A stretch of DNA of 64,000 nucleotides from Clostridia bacterium (lineage in GTDB: Bacteria > Bacillota > Clostridia > Oscillospirales > CAG-272): positions 62,001-126,000 of the forward strand of contig JAFUOH010000008.1 in assembly GCA_017482055.1 (NCBI GenBank), in the 5' to 3' direction. The notes beneath the pieces were generated by a model. The model saw only the letters and a list, made by a program, of their open reading frames with translations, ran no database searches and had not been told where the DNA came from. This document shows, one piece after another, positions 16,805 through 25,912 of the stretch. How positions within the stretch are numbered: the first letter of the stretch is position 1; each line of letters begins with the position of its first letter. The translations under genes were made by a program, and so were the position numbers.

Positions 16805-17620
16805 TTATTCACCTATCCCAAAAAACCTGCACGCATTCTCATACGCGTGGCGGCAGAATTCCTCTACCGTGATGCCGTAAAGCTCGGCGGCGCGGGCAGC
16901 GGTGTATTCCATCAGCCCCGAATGGTTTATCTTTCCGCGATATGGCACGGGCGCAAGGTACGGTGCATCCGTCTCGATCATTACTCGGTCAAGTGGCACC
17001 GTTGGCACGATCTGTGCAAGTCTGGCGGCGTTTTTGAAGGTGATAACTCCCGAAAAGGAGATGTACCATCCACGCTTTACAAGCTGACGGGCGATCTCCC
17101 CGCTGGCTGAAAAGCTGTGGAATACTCCCGTCACCTCCGGATATTCGCGCAGAATATCCATGATGTCGCCGTGCGCATCGCGGTCGTGGATGACCACGGG
17201 CATTTTTACCTCCCGCGCCAGCTCAAGCTGACGGCGGAACCACATTTTCTGCACATCCCGCGGCGGGTCATCGTAGTGGTAATCAAGACCTATCTCGCCA
17301 AGTGCGCGGACCTTTTCGTGTGCAAGCATCGTACGAATATCTTCCATGGCTGCTTCCATATCGTCATCGGGATCGACTTCCCCCGGATGAACTCCTACGG
17401 TGGCATACACCTGAGGATACCTTTCCGCCATGGCTATACAGTCGCAGGAGGATGCCACACAGCACCCCGCGTTGACTACATAACGAACATTCTGCGAAAA
17501 GAGATCAGAAAGAACCTCGTCCTTTCCACCGTCTATCTCGCACTCAAACCGTGGGTCGTTATAATGAGCGTGAGTATCGAATATGGGGAGCTCACGCGAG
17601 GGTGTGAAATCAAATTTCAT
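16805..17620 (-). CDS. tatD: TatD-family metal-dependent deoxyribonuclease
   Basis: 271 residues, a TIM-barrel hydrolase of the TatD/YcfH family. Metal ligands are visible: DTHAHYND near residue 15 (His-x-His), the central Glu in LGEIGLDYHYDDPP, VVIHDRDAH, FHSFS, and the ETDAPYL motif near the C-terminus. Members act as metal-dependent nucleases linked to DNA repair or quality control. It follows metG by one base, a pairing (metS-yabD) conserved in Firmicutes. It is the last gene of the operon. Confidence 0.93.
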   Translation of the reverse strand: MKFDFTPSRELPIFDTHAHYNDPRFECEIDGGKDEVLSDLFSQNVRYVVNAGCCVASSCDCIAMAERYPQVYATVGVHPGEVDPDDDMEAAMEDIRTMLAHEKVRALGEIGLDYHYDDPPRDVQKMWFRRQLELAREVKMPVVIHDRDAHGDIMDILREYPEVTGVFHSFSASGEIARQLVKRGWYISFSGVITFKNAARLAQIVPTVPLDRVMIETDAPYLAPVPYRGKINHSGLMEYTAARAAELYGITVEEFCRHAYENACRFFGIGE

Positions 17621-17621
17621 T

Positions 17622-19583
17622 TTATCTCACACGTTCTCCAAGAGGTGTCTCGGGATCAAGGAATACCACACGAACGGTTTCTTCACCCGAAGCCAGTATC
17701 ATACCGTTTGATTCAACGCCGCAAAGCTTTGCAGGCGCGAGATTTGCGACCATGATAAGCTTCTTGCCGATGAGATCCTCGGGCTTATAGAACTGTGCAA
17801 TACCGGATACCACCTGGCGCTTCTCGTAGCCGAGATCAAGCTGCAAGCAAAGCAGCTTCTTTGCCTTCTTCACGGGCTCGCAGGCGATAACTTGCGCGGT
17901 GCGGAGCTCCACCTTCATGAAATCGTCAAAGCCGATTATCGCACAGCCCTCGGGCTTTTCTACAGGAGCGGCAGCTTTTTGTGCAGCTTCTCTTTCTGCT
18001 TCGAGCTCGGCGAGCATCTTCGCTTCGTCGATTCTGGGGAACAAATTGTCTCCGCGTACCACGGTGACATCCGCCTTTAATGCGCCGTATTTACCGGCGG
18101 CTTCCCATGTGGAGCAGCATTCACAAGCACCGATCTGACGGAGTATTTCCGTTACAGTGGAAGGCATGAAGGGCGTCAAGAGGATCGCGGAAACGCGAAG
18201 CACCTCGAGGAGGTTGTACATAACACGGGCAAGTCGTGCGCCGTTTGCATCCATATCCTTTGCAAGCGCCCAAGGAGTATTCTCGTCGATATACTTGTTT
18301 GCGCGGCTGATAACATTGAAGATCTCCGCAAGTGCGTTCTGGAACGCATACTTTTCCATCTGCTCCTCGTAGCGAGCGCGCAGATTTGCGATAAGGGAAA
18401 CCATCTCGGCATCCTTTTCCGCATCCTCGGTCTGAACCGCAGGCAAAGTGCCGCCAAAGTATTTATCTACCATGGAAACGGTACGGGAAAGCAGATTTCC
18501 AAGGTCATTGGCAAGGTCTACGTTGATGGTACCGATCAGCGCTTCGTTGGAGAAGTTACCGTCGGAGCCGAAGGGGAATGTGCGAAGGAGGAAGAAGCGC
18601 AGCGCATCGACGCCGAATTTTTCAGCCAATACATAGGGGTCAACCACATTGCCCTTGGATTTTGACATTTTACCGCCGTCAAGCAGCAGCCAGCCGTGAC
18701 CGAATACCTTCTTCGGAAGCGGCATATCCATGCTCATGAGCATTGCGGGCCAGATAATGGAGTGGAAACGCACGATCTCCTTGCCCACAAAGTGAACGTC
18801 TGCAGGCCAATAGTCCTTGTAATCATCGTACTTGCTGTTCATAAAGCCAAGAGCGGTTGTATAGTTGAACAGAGCGTCAACCCACACGTAAACCACATGA
18901 CCGGGATCAAAATCAACGGGCACGCCCCATGTAAAGGATGTACGGGAAACGCACAGATCCTCAAGACCGGGCTTAATAAAGTTGTTGACCATCTCGTTAA
19001 CTCTGGAACGGGGTTCAAGAAAATCGGTGTTCTCAAGCAGATCCTGCACGCGGTCTGCGTACTTGGAAAGACGGAAGTAGTAAGCCTCCTCCTCGGCGTC
19101 CTCCACGGGGCGGCCGCAGTCGGGGCACTTACCATCCACCAGCTGACTCTCCGTCCAGAAGGATTCGCAGGGCTTGCAGTACTTGCCCTTGTAGATACCC
19201 TTGTAGATGTCACCATTGTCGTACATCTTGTGGAAAATCTTCTGGATAGCCTCAACGTGATAATCGTCGGTGGTTCTGATGAAACGGTCGTTACTGATAT
19301 TCATCAGCTTCCAAAGATCCTGCACACCACGCTCGCCCGTTACGATATTGTCAACGAACTGCTGGGGGGTAACTCCCGCCTCCTTTGCCTTATCTTCGAT
19401 CTTCTGACCGTGCTCGTCGGTACCGGTGAGGAAGATAACGTCGTGACCGGTCATACGCTTATAACGCGCCATGGCGTCCGTCGCCACGGTACAATAGGTG
19501 TGACCTATATGAAGCTTATCACTGGGATAATAAATGGGTGTGGTTATATAGAATTTTTCTTTATGCTCGGAGCAATTGCACAT
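17622..19583 (-). CDS. metG: Methionyl-tRNA synthetase
   Basis: About 653 residues. It charges tRNA-Met with methionine. Class I signatures are LHIGHTYC near residue 25 and KMSKSKGNVV near residue 310; a zinc knuckle occurs around 125-150 (CKPCESF, CPDCGRP). The C-terminal 110 residues are the EMAP-II-like tRNA-binding domain (FMKVELRTAQVIACEPVKKA). I chose the ATG at 19583 because GGAGGA lies seven bases upstream; a longer frame starts at 19598 but that ATG precedes the ribosome site. It lies between nagA and tatD in one operon. Confidence 0.95.
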   Translation of the reverse strand: MCNCSEHKEKFYITTPIYYPSDKLHIGHTYCTVATDAMARYKRMTGHDVIFLTGTDEHGQKIEDKAKEAGVTPQQFVDNIVTGERGVQDLWKLMNISNDRFIRTTDDYHVEAIQKIFHKMYDNGDIYKGIYKGKYCKPCESFWTESQLVDGKCPDCGRPVEDAEEEAYYFRLSKYADRVQDLLENTDFLEPRSRVNEMVNNFIKPGLEDLCVSRTSFTWGVPVDFDPGHVVYVWVDALFNYTTALGFMNSKYDDYKDYWPADVHFVGKEIVRFHSIIWPAMLMSMDMPLPKKVFGHGWLLLDGGKMSKSKGNVVDPYVLAEKFGVDALRFFLLRTFPFGSDGNFSNEALIGTINVDLANDLGNLLSRTVSMVDKYFGGTLPAVQTEDAEKDAEMVSLIANLRARYEEQMEKYAFQNALAEIFNVISRANKYIDENTPWALAKDMDANGARLARVMYNLLEVLRVSAILLTPFMPSTVTEILRQIGACECCSTWEAAGKYGALKADVTVVRGDNLFPRIDEAKMLAELEAEREAAQKAAAPVEKPEGCAIIGFDDFMKVELRTAQVIACEPVKKAKKLLCLQLDLGYEKRQVVSGIAQFYKPEDLIGKKLIMVANLAPAKLCGVESNGMILASGEETVRVVFLDPETPLGERVR

Positions 19584-19604
19584 TTCATTGTCCTCCATTA
19601 AATA

Positions 19605-20765
19605 TTATTGTTTCTGACCTCTTACGTATACCTGCTTGAGCGTTGCCTTGTCATTTTCAAGCAAAATAAAGTCCGCGTTTTTGCCAACTTCAAGCGAGCC
19701 GACGATATCATCCGCGTGTATCATTCTTGCGGGATTGATCGTTGCATACGGGATAGCTTCTTCAAGTGTGATGCCCGTGAAGCTCATGAAGTTCTTCATA
19801 CCCGTAAAGAGGTCGATAATACTGCCGTTGATGGTAACTCCGTCCTCGCAATAACCGATCTTACCGTTTCTGGTGTCGCATACGCCGTCGCCCATTTTGT
19901 ATATACCCGGAGCCATTCCCGCTGCGGGAAGCGAATCGGTGATGAGCACTAACTTATCGGGAGACTTCGAACGGTAAGCTATATATACCGCCGCAGGGTC
20001 TACATGATACCCATCGGTGATAAGCTCGGCATATGCTTCGGTAGCAAGTCCCGTTCCCGCACAGCCGGGCTCACGGTGCGTGAACGCGCTCATGGCGTTG
20101 TAGAGATGGGTGAAAGAATTTGCTCCCCATTCCATCGCCGCCTTGCACTCCGCAAGAGTAGCGTTGCTGTGTCCGATACCCACCGTTGCACCCATTGAAA
20201 TGGCGCGTTTAACAAACGCTTCACCGCCTTCGAGCTCGGGAGCACAGGTTACATGGAAGCATTTAAGCGGCGAATCGCCGCCGACAGTACGCTCAATATA
20301 CCCCGCCAGCTCCTCAGCATCAAGCACCGACAAAAGCTCGGGAGCATGAGCACCCTTTTTCTTTACGTTAAGATAGCGTCCCTCAAAATGGATACCGATT
20401 ATATTGGCGCCACAGGCAGTATTTTTCTGACGTGCGCCCGCTTCCTTTATGTTGTCAATGCCTTTGTTGTACCAATCAGCCGGATTCGTGCCAAATGTTG
20501 CCATAAACGAGGTCGTACCCGCCGCCGCATAGGACTTAGCCATCTCGCACATCTCATCAGCCGAGGCGCTGTCACTGCAGTATCCGCCTCTGCCGTGGGT
20601 GTGAACATCGATCATGCCGGGAATCATATACGCCCCGCCACAGTCAACGGTCTCTTCGGCAGTGAAGGGTGCGGTAATAATACCGTCCTCCACATAAAGC
20701 GTTGCGTCCTCGAAGCATTTCTTTTGTGTATTGTATATTTTTGTATTAGTATATGCAGTTTTCAT
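19605..20765 (-). CDS. nagA: N-acetylglucosamine-6-phosphate deacetylase
   Basis: 386 residues of the amidohydrolase superfamily; converts GlcNAc-6-phosphate to glucosamine-6-phosphate and acetate in amino-sugar recycling. Motifs: GMIDVHTHGRGG (His-x-His), a metal-binding Glu in GIHFEGRYLN, GIGHSNAT, FTHLYNAMSAFTHREPG, and the catalytic Asp in LITDSLPAAG. The family usually has GIHLEGPFL and GHSDAT, so this is a divergent member. No nagB or transporter is adjacent; instead it sits between trmH and metG in a translation operon. Confidence 0.92.
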   Translation of the reverse strand: MKTAYTNTKIYNTQKKCFEDATLYVEDGIITAPFTAEETVDCGGAYMIPGMIDVHTHGRGGYCSDSASADEMCEMAKSYAAAGTTSFMATFGTNPADWYNKGIDNIKEAGARQKNTACGANIIGIHFEGRYLNVKKKGAHAPELLSVLDAEELAGYIERTVGGDSPLKCFHVTCAPELEGGEAFVKRAISMGATVGIGHSNATLAECKAAMEWGANSFTHLYNAMSAFTHREPGCAGTGLATEAYAELITDGYHVDPAAVYIAYRSKSPDKLVLITDSLPAAGMAPGIYKMGDGVCDTRNGKIGYCEDGVTINGSIIDLFTGMKNFMSFTGITLEEAIPYATINPARMIHADDIVGSLEVGKNADFILLENDKATLKQVYVRGQKQ

Positions 20766-20782
20766 GGTTTTACCTCAACATA

Positions 20783-21601
20783 TCAGTTTGAGCGTACCGC
20801 ACGGCACATTTCCCAGATAAGAACATTTGCCGCGGCTGCCGCATTAAGCGACTCACAGCCCTCCGCCATGGGAATAAACACTGTGCCTGTGCAGGTATCA
20901 ATAAATTCGTCTGACAGCCCGTGACCTTCGTTCCCGACAGCAAAGCAGACCTTTTCGGGCATATCGAAGCTGCCGAGCTTTTTTGCATCTCTGCGAAGCG
21001 CTGCGGCATATATCGTACATCCCGCAGACTCCATCCGTTTTGCAAATGCGATCTCGTCGTTGACCCTTGCAAGTCTCTGACGAAATATAGTCCCCATCGC
21101 CGCCCGAACAGTCTTGGGCGAATAAACATCGGCGCAGTCGTCGCTGATGTACACGCGGTCAACTCCGAACGCATACGCGGTACGTATCATTGTTCCGAGA
21201 TTGCCGGGATCGCGTATGGACGAGAGGTACAATGCTCGAAATTTGTCCTCCGCAGGAACATCCGCCTCGTGAACGGCAAACTTCCTTCCCACCGCAACTA
21301 TTCCCTGCGGTGCCGTCTCGTCTGTGAGCTTTGAAAGCACCTCGTCTGACACAAACACTACCGTACCGTCGGCGGCTTCGAGCTCGTCTGCAAGCACATA
21401 TGTTATTTTTTCCTGCTTCGATTCGGAAATAAAAGTGTATTCCATAGAAATGCCGCTTTTTATCGCTTCCGAATACAGCTTGACTCCGTCAATGCGAAAA
21501 AGCCCCTCTGCGTCGCGGTATTTCTTATCCGACAGCTTCGCCATCCTGGTTACAAGCCCGTTTTGGCGGCTGGTTATGATATCTTTTGAAAAGGAAGCCA
21601 T
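20783..21601 (-). CDS. TrmH/SpoU-family RNA 2'-O-ribose methyltransferase
   Basis: 272 residues. An N-terminal substrate-binding domain is followed by the SPOUT knot with its three motifs: RDPGNLGTMIRTAYAFGVD, FAVGNEGHGLSDE and IPMAEGCESLNAAAAANVLI. It methylates ribose in rRNA or tRNA using S-adenosylmethionine; the exact target cannot be read from sequence. AAAGGAG precedes the ATG. The location after rplT is common in Firmicutes (ysgA-like). nagA follows after 17 bases. Confidence 0.9.
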   Translation of the reverse strand: MASFSKDIITSRQNGLVTRMAKLSDKKYRDAEGLFRIDGVKLYSEAIKSGISMEYTFISESKQEKITYVLADELEAADGTVVFVSDEVLSKLTDETAPQGIVAVGRKFAVHEADVPAEDKFRALYLSSIRDPGNLGTMIRTAYAFGVDRVYISDDCADVYSPKTVRAAMGTIFRQRLARVNDEIAFAKRMESAGCTIYAAALRRDAKKLGSFDMPEKVCFAVGNEGHGLSDEFIDTCTGTVFIPMAEGCESLNAAAAANVLIWEMCRAVRSN

Positions 21602-21630
21602 CTTGTGTCTCCTTTTATTTACTAAAAAGA

Positions 21631-21654
21631 AAAAACCGGGGTGAGCCGGTTTTT
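21631..21654 (-). terminator. Intra-operon hairpin after rplT
   Basis: A 9-bp stem (AAAAACCGG with CCGGTTTTT) between rplT and the methyltransferase gene. Probably a partial terminator lowering downstream expression relative to ribosomal genes. Confidence 0.65.
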
Positions 21655-21665
21655 AATCTTTATAA

Positions 21666-22025
21666 TTACTTTGCGAGAGCTGCTTTAGCCTGCTCTGCGA
21701 TTGCAGCGAACGCATCCTTATCGGAAACTGCGATCTCAGCGAGCATCTTACGGTTGAGGTCGATGCCTGCTACCTTGAGACCGTGCATGAGAGTGGAGTA
21801 ATTCATGCCGCAAACCTTAGCCTGTGCGGAGATTCTGGTGATCCAGAGAGAACGGAAGTCTCTCTTTTTCATCTTTCTGCCGGCGAAAGCGTAGTTGCCG
21901 CTCTTCATTACCTGCTCTTTAGCCATCTTGAAGTGCTTAGACTTAGCACCCCAGTAGCCCTTAGCGAGCTTGAGCATTTTATTTCTTCTCTTGCGAGTCA
22001 TCATCGCGCCTTTAACTCTTGCCAT
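21666..22025 (-). CDS. rplT: 50S ribosomal protein L20
   Basis: 119 residues, full length; starts [20 protein letters not shown] and shows L20 features such as [20 protein letters not shown] and RRFRSLW-like [16 protein letters not shown]. It binds 23S rRNA early in 50S assembly and in Bacillus also represses its own operon through the infC leader. It lies 32 bases after rpmI. Confidence 0.98.
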   Translation of the reverse strand: MARVKGAMMTRKRRNKMLKLAKGYWGAKSKHFKMAKEQVMKSGNYAFAGRKMKKRDFRSLWITRISAQAKVCGMNYSTLMHGLKVAGIDLNRKMLAEIAVSDKDAFAAIAEQAKAALAK

Positions 22026-22057
22026 TTTATATTATCCTCCGGTTATTCGTTATATGA

Positions 22058-22252
22058 TTATTTGTGGATGAGAGATGCAATGGTGGGTGCCATAGAGGTG
22101 CTGAGATAGCCGTTCTTGCGAAGCTGTCTCTTTCTCTTAGCGGTCTTTAAACCGAGCTTGTGGCGGCGATTGGTGTGGTTGAGCTTAACCTTTCCGCTCT
22201 TGGTGAGAGAAAATCTCTTGGCTGTAGCCTTATGAGTCTTTATTTTTGCCAT
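22058..22252 (-). CDS. rpmI: 50S ribosomal protein L35
   Basis: 64 residues; MAKIKTHKATAKRFSLTKSG and the KRKRQLRKNGYLS segment identify L35. It is the middle gene of infC-rpmI-rplT, with a 96-base gap after infC that holds nothing recognisable. Confidence 0.98.
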   Translation of the reverse strand: MAKIKTHKATAKRFSLTKSGKVKLNHTNRRHKLGLKTAKRKRQLRKNGYLSTSMAPTIASLIHK

Positions 22253-22348
22253 TTTCGTTTACTCCTTTTGTTTATTCCGTTCTGTTTATGCGCCGAACGC
22301 GCGCGTGTTATCAGTGTCTGAAGCCGCAAATAAACGGCAAAACAATAA

Positions 22349-22873
22349 TTACTTGGCGGGCTGCTTTACGGGGTTCACGATCATACTCATGAAGCGGCCT
22401 TCCAGTGCGGGACGCTTATCCACGCTGCCGACCTCTTTGCAAGCTTCCTCGAATTTTTCGAGGATCTCACGTCCGATGTCGAGATGGCTCATCTCACGTC
22501 CTCTGAATTTCACAACGACTCTTACCTTGTTGCCGTCACCGAGGAAACGGTGCGCATGCTTGACCTTGGTTTCGAAATCGTGTGTGTCGATGCGGCAGGA
22601 GAGCTGGATCTCCTTGACTTCGACAGTAGTCTGCTTCTTCTTTGCTTCCTTCTCCTTCTTGTCGCGCTCGAAGCGGTACTTGCCGTAATCCATAATGCGG
22701 CAAACCGGCGGCTCGGCATTCGGAGCAATGAGAACGAGGTCGAGATCCTTCTCGTAAGCAAGCTCAAGCGCCTTTGCGGTCTGCATAACGCCGACCTGTT
22801 CGCCGTCCTCACCTACGATGCGGACTTCCTTTGCCCTGATTTCTTCATTGATTTGCAGTTCTTTTGTGCTAAT
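22349..22873 (-). CDS. infC: Translation initiation factor IF-3, AUU start
   Basis: 174 residues. IF-3 binds the 30S subunit and proofreads start codons. The N-terminal domain begins STKELQINEEIRAKEVRIVG and the C-terminal domain ends EGRFMSMIVNPVKQPAK. The reading frame continues upstream to an ATG at 23035, but the homologous region begins at an ATT (22873) preceded by GGAGGTG at the right distance, and no ATG or GTG fits. AUU initiation of infC is known in many bacteria and allows IF-3 to repress its own translation. It heads the operon infC-rpmI-rplT-trmH-nagA-metG-tatD. Confidence 0.95.
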   Translation of the reverse strand: MSTKELQINEEIRAKEVRIVGEDGEQVGVMQTAKALELAYEKDLDLVLIAPNAEPPVCRIMDYGKYRFERDKKEKEAKKKQTTVEVKEIQLSCRIDTHDFETKVKHAHRFLGDGNKVRVVVKFRGREMSHLDIGREILEKFEEACKEVGSVDKRPALEGRFMSMIVNPVKQPAK

Positions 22874-23018
22874 AGCGGACACCTCCAAAACATAAATAAA
22901 GATCGTGCGAAGAAATCTCCGCACGATCATACAGACACTTTTGGTGTCATCACGTCGATTATTGACCGCTGTCATCAGTTTGAGGCGGTGAGAACGGAGA
23001 GTTCTTCTTTGTTGTACC
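22874..23018 (-). ncRNA. infC leader with terminator-like hairpin and pseudoknot (L20-leader-like)
   Basis: A leader of about 145 bases precedes infC. It ends in a 9-bp hairpin (22901-22909 with 22920-22928) followed by a T-rich stretch. The hairpin loop and flanks (22909-22921) are complementary at 12 of 13 positions to an upstream segment at 22995-23007. This matches the arrangement expected for L20-controlled leaders of Firmicutes, where an upstream pseudoknot mimics 23S rRNA; identity with that family is inference. Confidence 0.65.
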
Positions 23019-23023
23019 TTGGT

Positions 23024-23052
23024 ATTATACCACATAATCGGTGCTGTGTCAA
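23024..23052 (-). promoter_or_regulatory. Consensus promoter of the infC operon
   Basis: TTGACA-17-TATAAT on the minus strand, about 150 bases before the AUU start. Confidence 0.85.
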
Positions 23053-23136
23053 TAGATTTTTCAAAAAAAGTTTCGGTGTTTTCGAAATTTTCGTAAAAGT
23101 ATCTCTTTCATTGTGTATCAACCTAACCCCTGCCGC

Positions 23137-23379
23137 TTAAACTCGGCACGCCGCCTCGCCCTCGGTGGCTCCGCCAAAGCTCACGAGCTTGTCAAGCGTC
23201 ACCCCGAACAGCTCCGATATCAAAAGAAGGATCGAAATGTCGGGAAAGCTCTCGCCGCGCTCGTACTTTGAGACCGCCTGCCTTGTCAGATTCAGCTTAT
23301 CCGCCACCTCGCTTTGGGTCATATCCGCATTCTTGCGGAGTGCGGACAGTGCATTTCCAAACCTCAGTGTATCAAACAT
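23137..23379 (-). CDS. Small XRE-family DNA-binding protein
   Basis: 80 residues. A Cro/C1-type helix-turn-helix (LRKNADMTQSEVADKLNLTR, QAVSKYERGESFPDISILLL) occupies the whole protein, with a short tail EGEAACRV. AGGAGG lies six bases before the ATG at 23379; an in-frame ATG at 23400 is upstream of that site and is unlikely to be the start. It is monocistronic and its target is unknown. Confidence 0.85.
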   Translation of the reverse strand: MFDTLRFGNALSALRKNADMTQSEVADKLNLTRQAVSKYERGESFPDISILLLISELFGVTLDKLVSFGGATEGEAACRV

Positions 23380-23486
23380 GGTAACCTCCTGTTGCATCAA
23401 ATATAAATTTCATCTGTAAGCATTATATCACAAAATGCCACATATGTCGAGCAACATTCGGTTTCCTCGGAAAAACAAAAACGGGT

Positions 23487-23966
23487 TTATCTGTCAAGCC
23501 ACATATCCATACGGCGCTTCTGAGTCTTAAACCCATACCGCTCATAGAACCTGCGTGCGCCGTCATTGAACTCCCACACGTCGAGATCCATGCGGTTACA
23601 GCCGTTCGCCTTCGCCCATTCGGTGACATATTCCATAAGTACACTGCCAATACCCATGCCGCGGCAGGTCTCGTCAATGCACACATCCTCAAGGTGAATC
23701 GTTTTCATATCAAACAACATAGTACTGTCCTTTGTTTCGGTAATGATACCGAATATGTAGCCGACTACCTTACTGTCAAGCTCCGCAACAAATACAGGGC
23801 GAGTGTCGTCCGCGATTATTTCAAGCAGCTCGGGGATGGTGAACTTGGTTCCGTGTACACGGAAAAGGTCTGGGCGACCTTTTTGATGTACGTCCTCCAC
23901 CTGCAAAAGCAGGTCAAGCAGTCTTTCCGTGTCGTTAGGGCATGCGCGTCTTACTATAGGTTTCAT
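23487..23966 (-). CDS. GNAT-family N-acetyltransferase
   Basis: 159 residues. The acetyl-CoA-binding motif A is clear (LEDVCIDETCRGMGIGSVLM), followed by FNDGARRFYERYGFKTQKRR. The substrate is unknown. The protein resembles cytosolic GNATs that acetylate small amines or protein N-termini. It is divergent from the chromate-type transporter genes. Confidence 0.88.
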   Translation of the reverse strand: MKPIVRRACPNDTERLLDLLLQVEDVHQKGRPDLFRVHGTKFTIPELLEIIADDTRPVFVAELDSKVVGYIFGIITETKDSTMLFDMKTIHLEDVCIDETCRGMGIGSVLMEYVTEWAKANGCNRMDLDVWEFNDGARRFYERYGFKTQKRRMDMWLDR

Positions 23967-24007
23967 TATGGATCTACCTCGTTTTGGAAATATTATTTTT
24001 GGGGATA

Positions 24008-24036
24008 TTTACTTTTTCAAAGCGGTATGATATAAT
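24008..24036 (+). promoter_or_regulatory. Promoter of the chromate-type transporter genes
   Basis: TTTACT-17-TATAAT, 34 bases before the first transporter start. Confidence 0.55.
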
Positions 24037-24070
24037 TACTATCATAATAATATAGATTTGGAGACAATCA

Positions 24071-24658
24071 ATGAAGTACAAAGCGGGACTCTATATTACA
24101 CTGTTTTTTGAAATGTTAAAGCTGAGCGCGTTTACCTTCGGCGGAGGTTATGTTATCGTTCCGCTGATGAAACGCAGTTTTGTGGAAAAACACAGGCTGC
24201 TCAATGAAAAGGAAATGCTCGATTACACCGCCGTAGCGCAGAGCGCACCGGGCGCGGTCGCCGTCAACGCGGCGATTCTGGTGGGTATGAAGGTCGGCGG
24301 TGCGACAGGCGCCGCGCTGACGCTTATTGCGACGATCTTGCCGCCGCTTGTTATTATATCGGTAATCGCGCTCGTTTACGAAGCCTTTGCTTCAAGCGTG
24401 ATCGTCGCCGCCGCACTGCGAGGCATGCGAGCAGGTATATGTGCGGTCATCGCCGACGCGGTGATCTCAATGATCGCCGCAGTAACAAAGGAGCATCGCC
24501 AAGGCAGTCCGCTGCAGTGGCTTCGCATACTGCTCATTCCCGCATCCTTTATTGCGGTGTTCGTGTTTAAGCTGAACGCCGCCGTAATAATAGTCGCAGG
24601 TGCGCTTGTCGGCTGTGCCGTCGCGTTTATTTCGGGTAAAGCAGGTGAACGCAAATGA
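24071..24658 (+). CDS. chrA1: Chromate transporter (CHR) half-protein 1
   Basis: 195 residues with six predicted membrane segments. The CHR signature FGGGYVIVPLMKRSFVEKHR and AVAQSAPGAVAVNAAILVG is present. Short-chain CHR proteins occur as pairs that together equal full-length ChrA, thought to exchange chromate or another oxyanion across the membrane. It overlaps the next gene by four bases (ATGA), typical of such pairs. Whether chromate is the real substrate cannot be told. Confidence 0.9.
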   Translation: MKYKAGLYITLFFEMLKLSAFTFGGGYVIVPLMKRSFVEKHRLLNEKEMLDYTAVAQSAPGAVAVNAAILVGMKVGGATGAALTLIATILPPLVIISVIALVYEAFASSVIVAAALRGMRAGICAVIADAVISMIAAVTKEHRQGSPLQWLRILLIPASFIAVFVFKLNAAVIIVAGALVGCAVAFISGKAGERK

Positions 24659-25221
24659 TACTGTTAAAGCTGTTTTTCGCCTTTGCCAAGGTGGGACTTT
24701 TCAGCTTCGGAGGCGGCTACGCCGCACTGCCGCTGATACAGGATATGATCGTTACGGAGCTTGCTTGGATGACCGAAGCGGAATTCACGGATATCATGGT
24801 CATCTCCGAAATGACTCCGGGCCCCATCACAATCAACGCCGCAACATTCGTCGGTATAAACGAGGCAGGTCTTGGGGGAGCTATCGCCGCAACTCTCGGT
24901 TTTGTGTTCCCCTCGGCAGTCATAATCTCGATCCTTGCGCTGCTTCTTAAAAAATACGGCAGTCTGAAGCCTGTGCGGGACGTGTTATCCGTAATGCGCC
25001 CCTGTGTGATCGGTCTTATTGCTTCTGCGGGACTAAAAATGCTCCTCGAAGCGGTCGGAGAGGGCTCATTTATCGCACCGTCCTTTGATATTTTCGCCGC
25101 GGCGCTGTTCACCGCAGGCGTGATCGTCATGAGAAAAATGAAACCAAGCCCAATCGTCGTAATGGCATCAAGCGGTATTATCGGAATATTTATTTACGCA
25201 ATTCCCGAGCTGCTTGCTTAG
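24655..25221 (+). CDS. chrA2: Chromate transporter (CHR) half-protein 2
   Basis: 188 residues, six predicted membrane segments; the second half of the pair. Signature: FSFGGGYAALPLIQDMIVTE and ISEMTPGPITINAATFVG. The start overlaps the stop of the first half, and its 3' end overlaps the convergent membrane-protein gene by 32 bases with no terminator between. Confidence 0.9.
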   Translation: MILLKLFFAFAKVGLFSFGGGYAALPLIQDMIVTELAWMTEAEFTDIMVISEMTPGPITINAATFVGINEAGLGGAIAATLGFVFPSAVIISILALLLKKYGSLKPVRDVLSVMRPCVIGLIASAGLKMLLEAVGEGSFIAPSFDIFAAALFTAGVIVMRKMKPSPIVVMASSGIIGIFIYAIPELLA

Positions 25222-25912
25222 GCTTTTCTATCACGCGCATTGCCGCAAAGCAAGCAAAATATCCGAGAATAGAATAGATCAGCATCGTAATATACGGCAT
25301 CACCAGTTCCATTATCTCCGAGAAACTTTCGGGCGCTCCGTAGGTGAGCACCAGCATGACCGTTTCAACTCCGAGTGAAGCAAGTATCATAAGCGACACG
25401 CATAGTGTGGTGAATATCGCCGAAAGCGACAGCGTTCCGTGAAAGGACAGCAGTTCAAGCTCATGAGTGATTCCCTTTTTAGCGGCGTGCCGTTCGGTGA
25501 ACCATGCCACAAGCATTACGGCACCATATCGGATAAGCTCCACTGCAAGATTTGACACATTTTCAATAATATCCGAAGCGGCAAGTACACGGCTGTCAAC
25601 AGCGATCTCGCATATTATCCCTGAGGCGTATACGACCGCAAGCGATAATGCCGCCGTTAATATAACAGCAAGCCGGGCTTTCCTTGTAACAACCGAATAA
25701 GCAAGACACGCAGATACAGAAAACGTCGATATGATATTTATAAAGTTGTAGATATAACCGAGCGCGTCGGTTACCGTGTAACCGTATGTAAGTGGATCGG
25801 CGGCAAAATATATGCCGAGCGAACGGATCACTACGGTATTCGCAAGCGGTATCGCAAGCGCCGTGACAAGCGTCACCGCAAGCAGCCGCGAAAAAGCTCT
25901 CACCGTTTTCAT
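25190..25912 (-). CDS. Multi-span membrane protein of unknown function
   Basis: About 240 residues with around six hydrophobic segments (LLAVTLVTALAIPLANTVVI, AVILTAALSLAVVYASGIIC, IFTTLCVSLMILASLGVETV, ILGYFACFAAMRVI). No family recognised. The start at 25912 has GAGGT five bases upstream; an ATG four codons earlier lies within the ribosome site. It ends inside the 3' end of the convergent transporter gene. Confidence 0.75.
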   Translation of the reverse strand: MKTVRAFSRLLAVTLVTALAIPLANTVVIRSLGIYFAADPLTYGYTVTDALGYIYNFINIISTFSVSACLAYSVVTRKARLAVILTAALSLAVVYASGIICEIAVDSRVLAASDIIENVSNLAVELIRYGAVMLVAWFTERHAAKKGITHELELLSFHGTLSLSAIFTTLCVSLMILASLGVETVMLVLTYGAPESFSEIMELVMPYITMLIYSILGYFACFAAMRVIEKPKQAARELRK

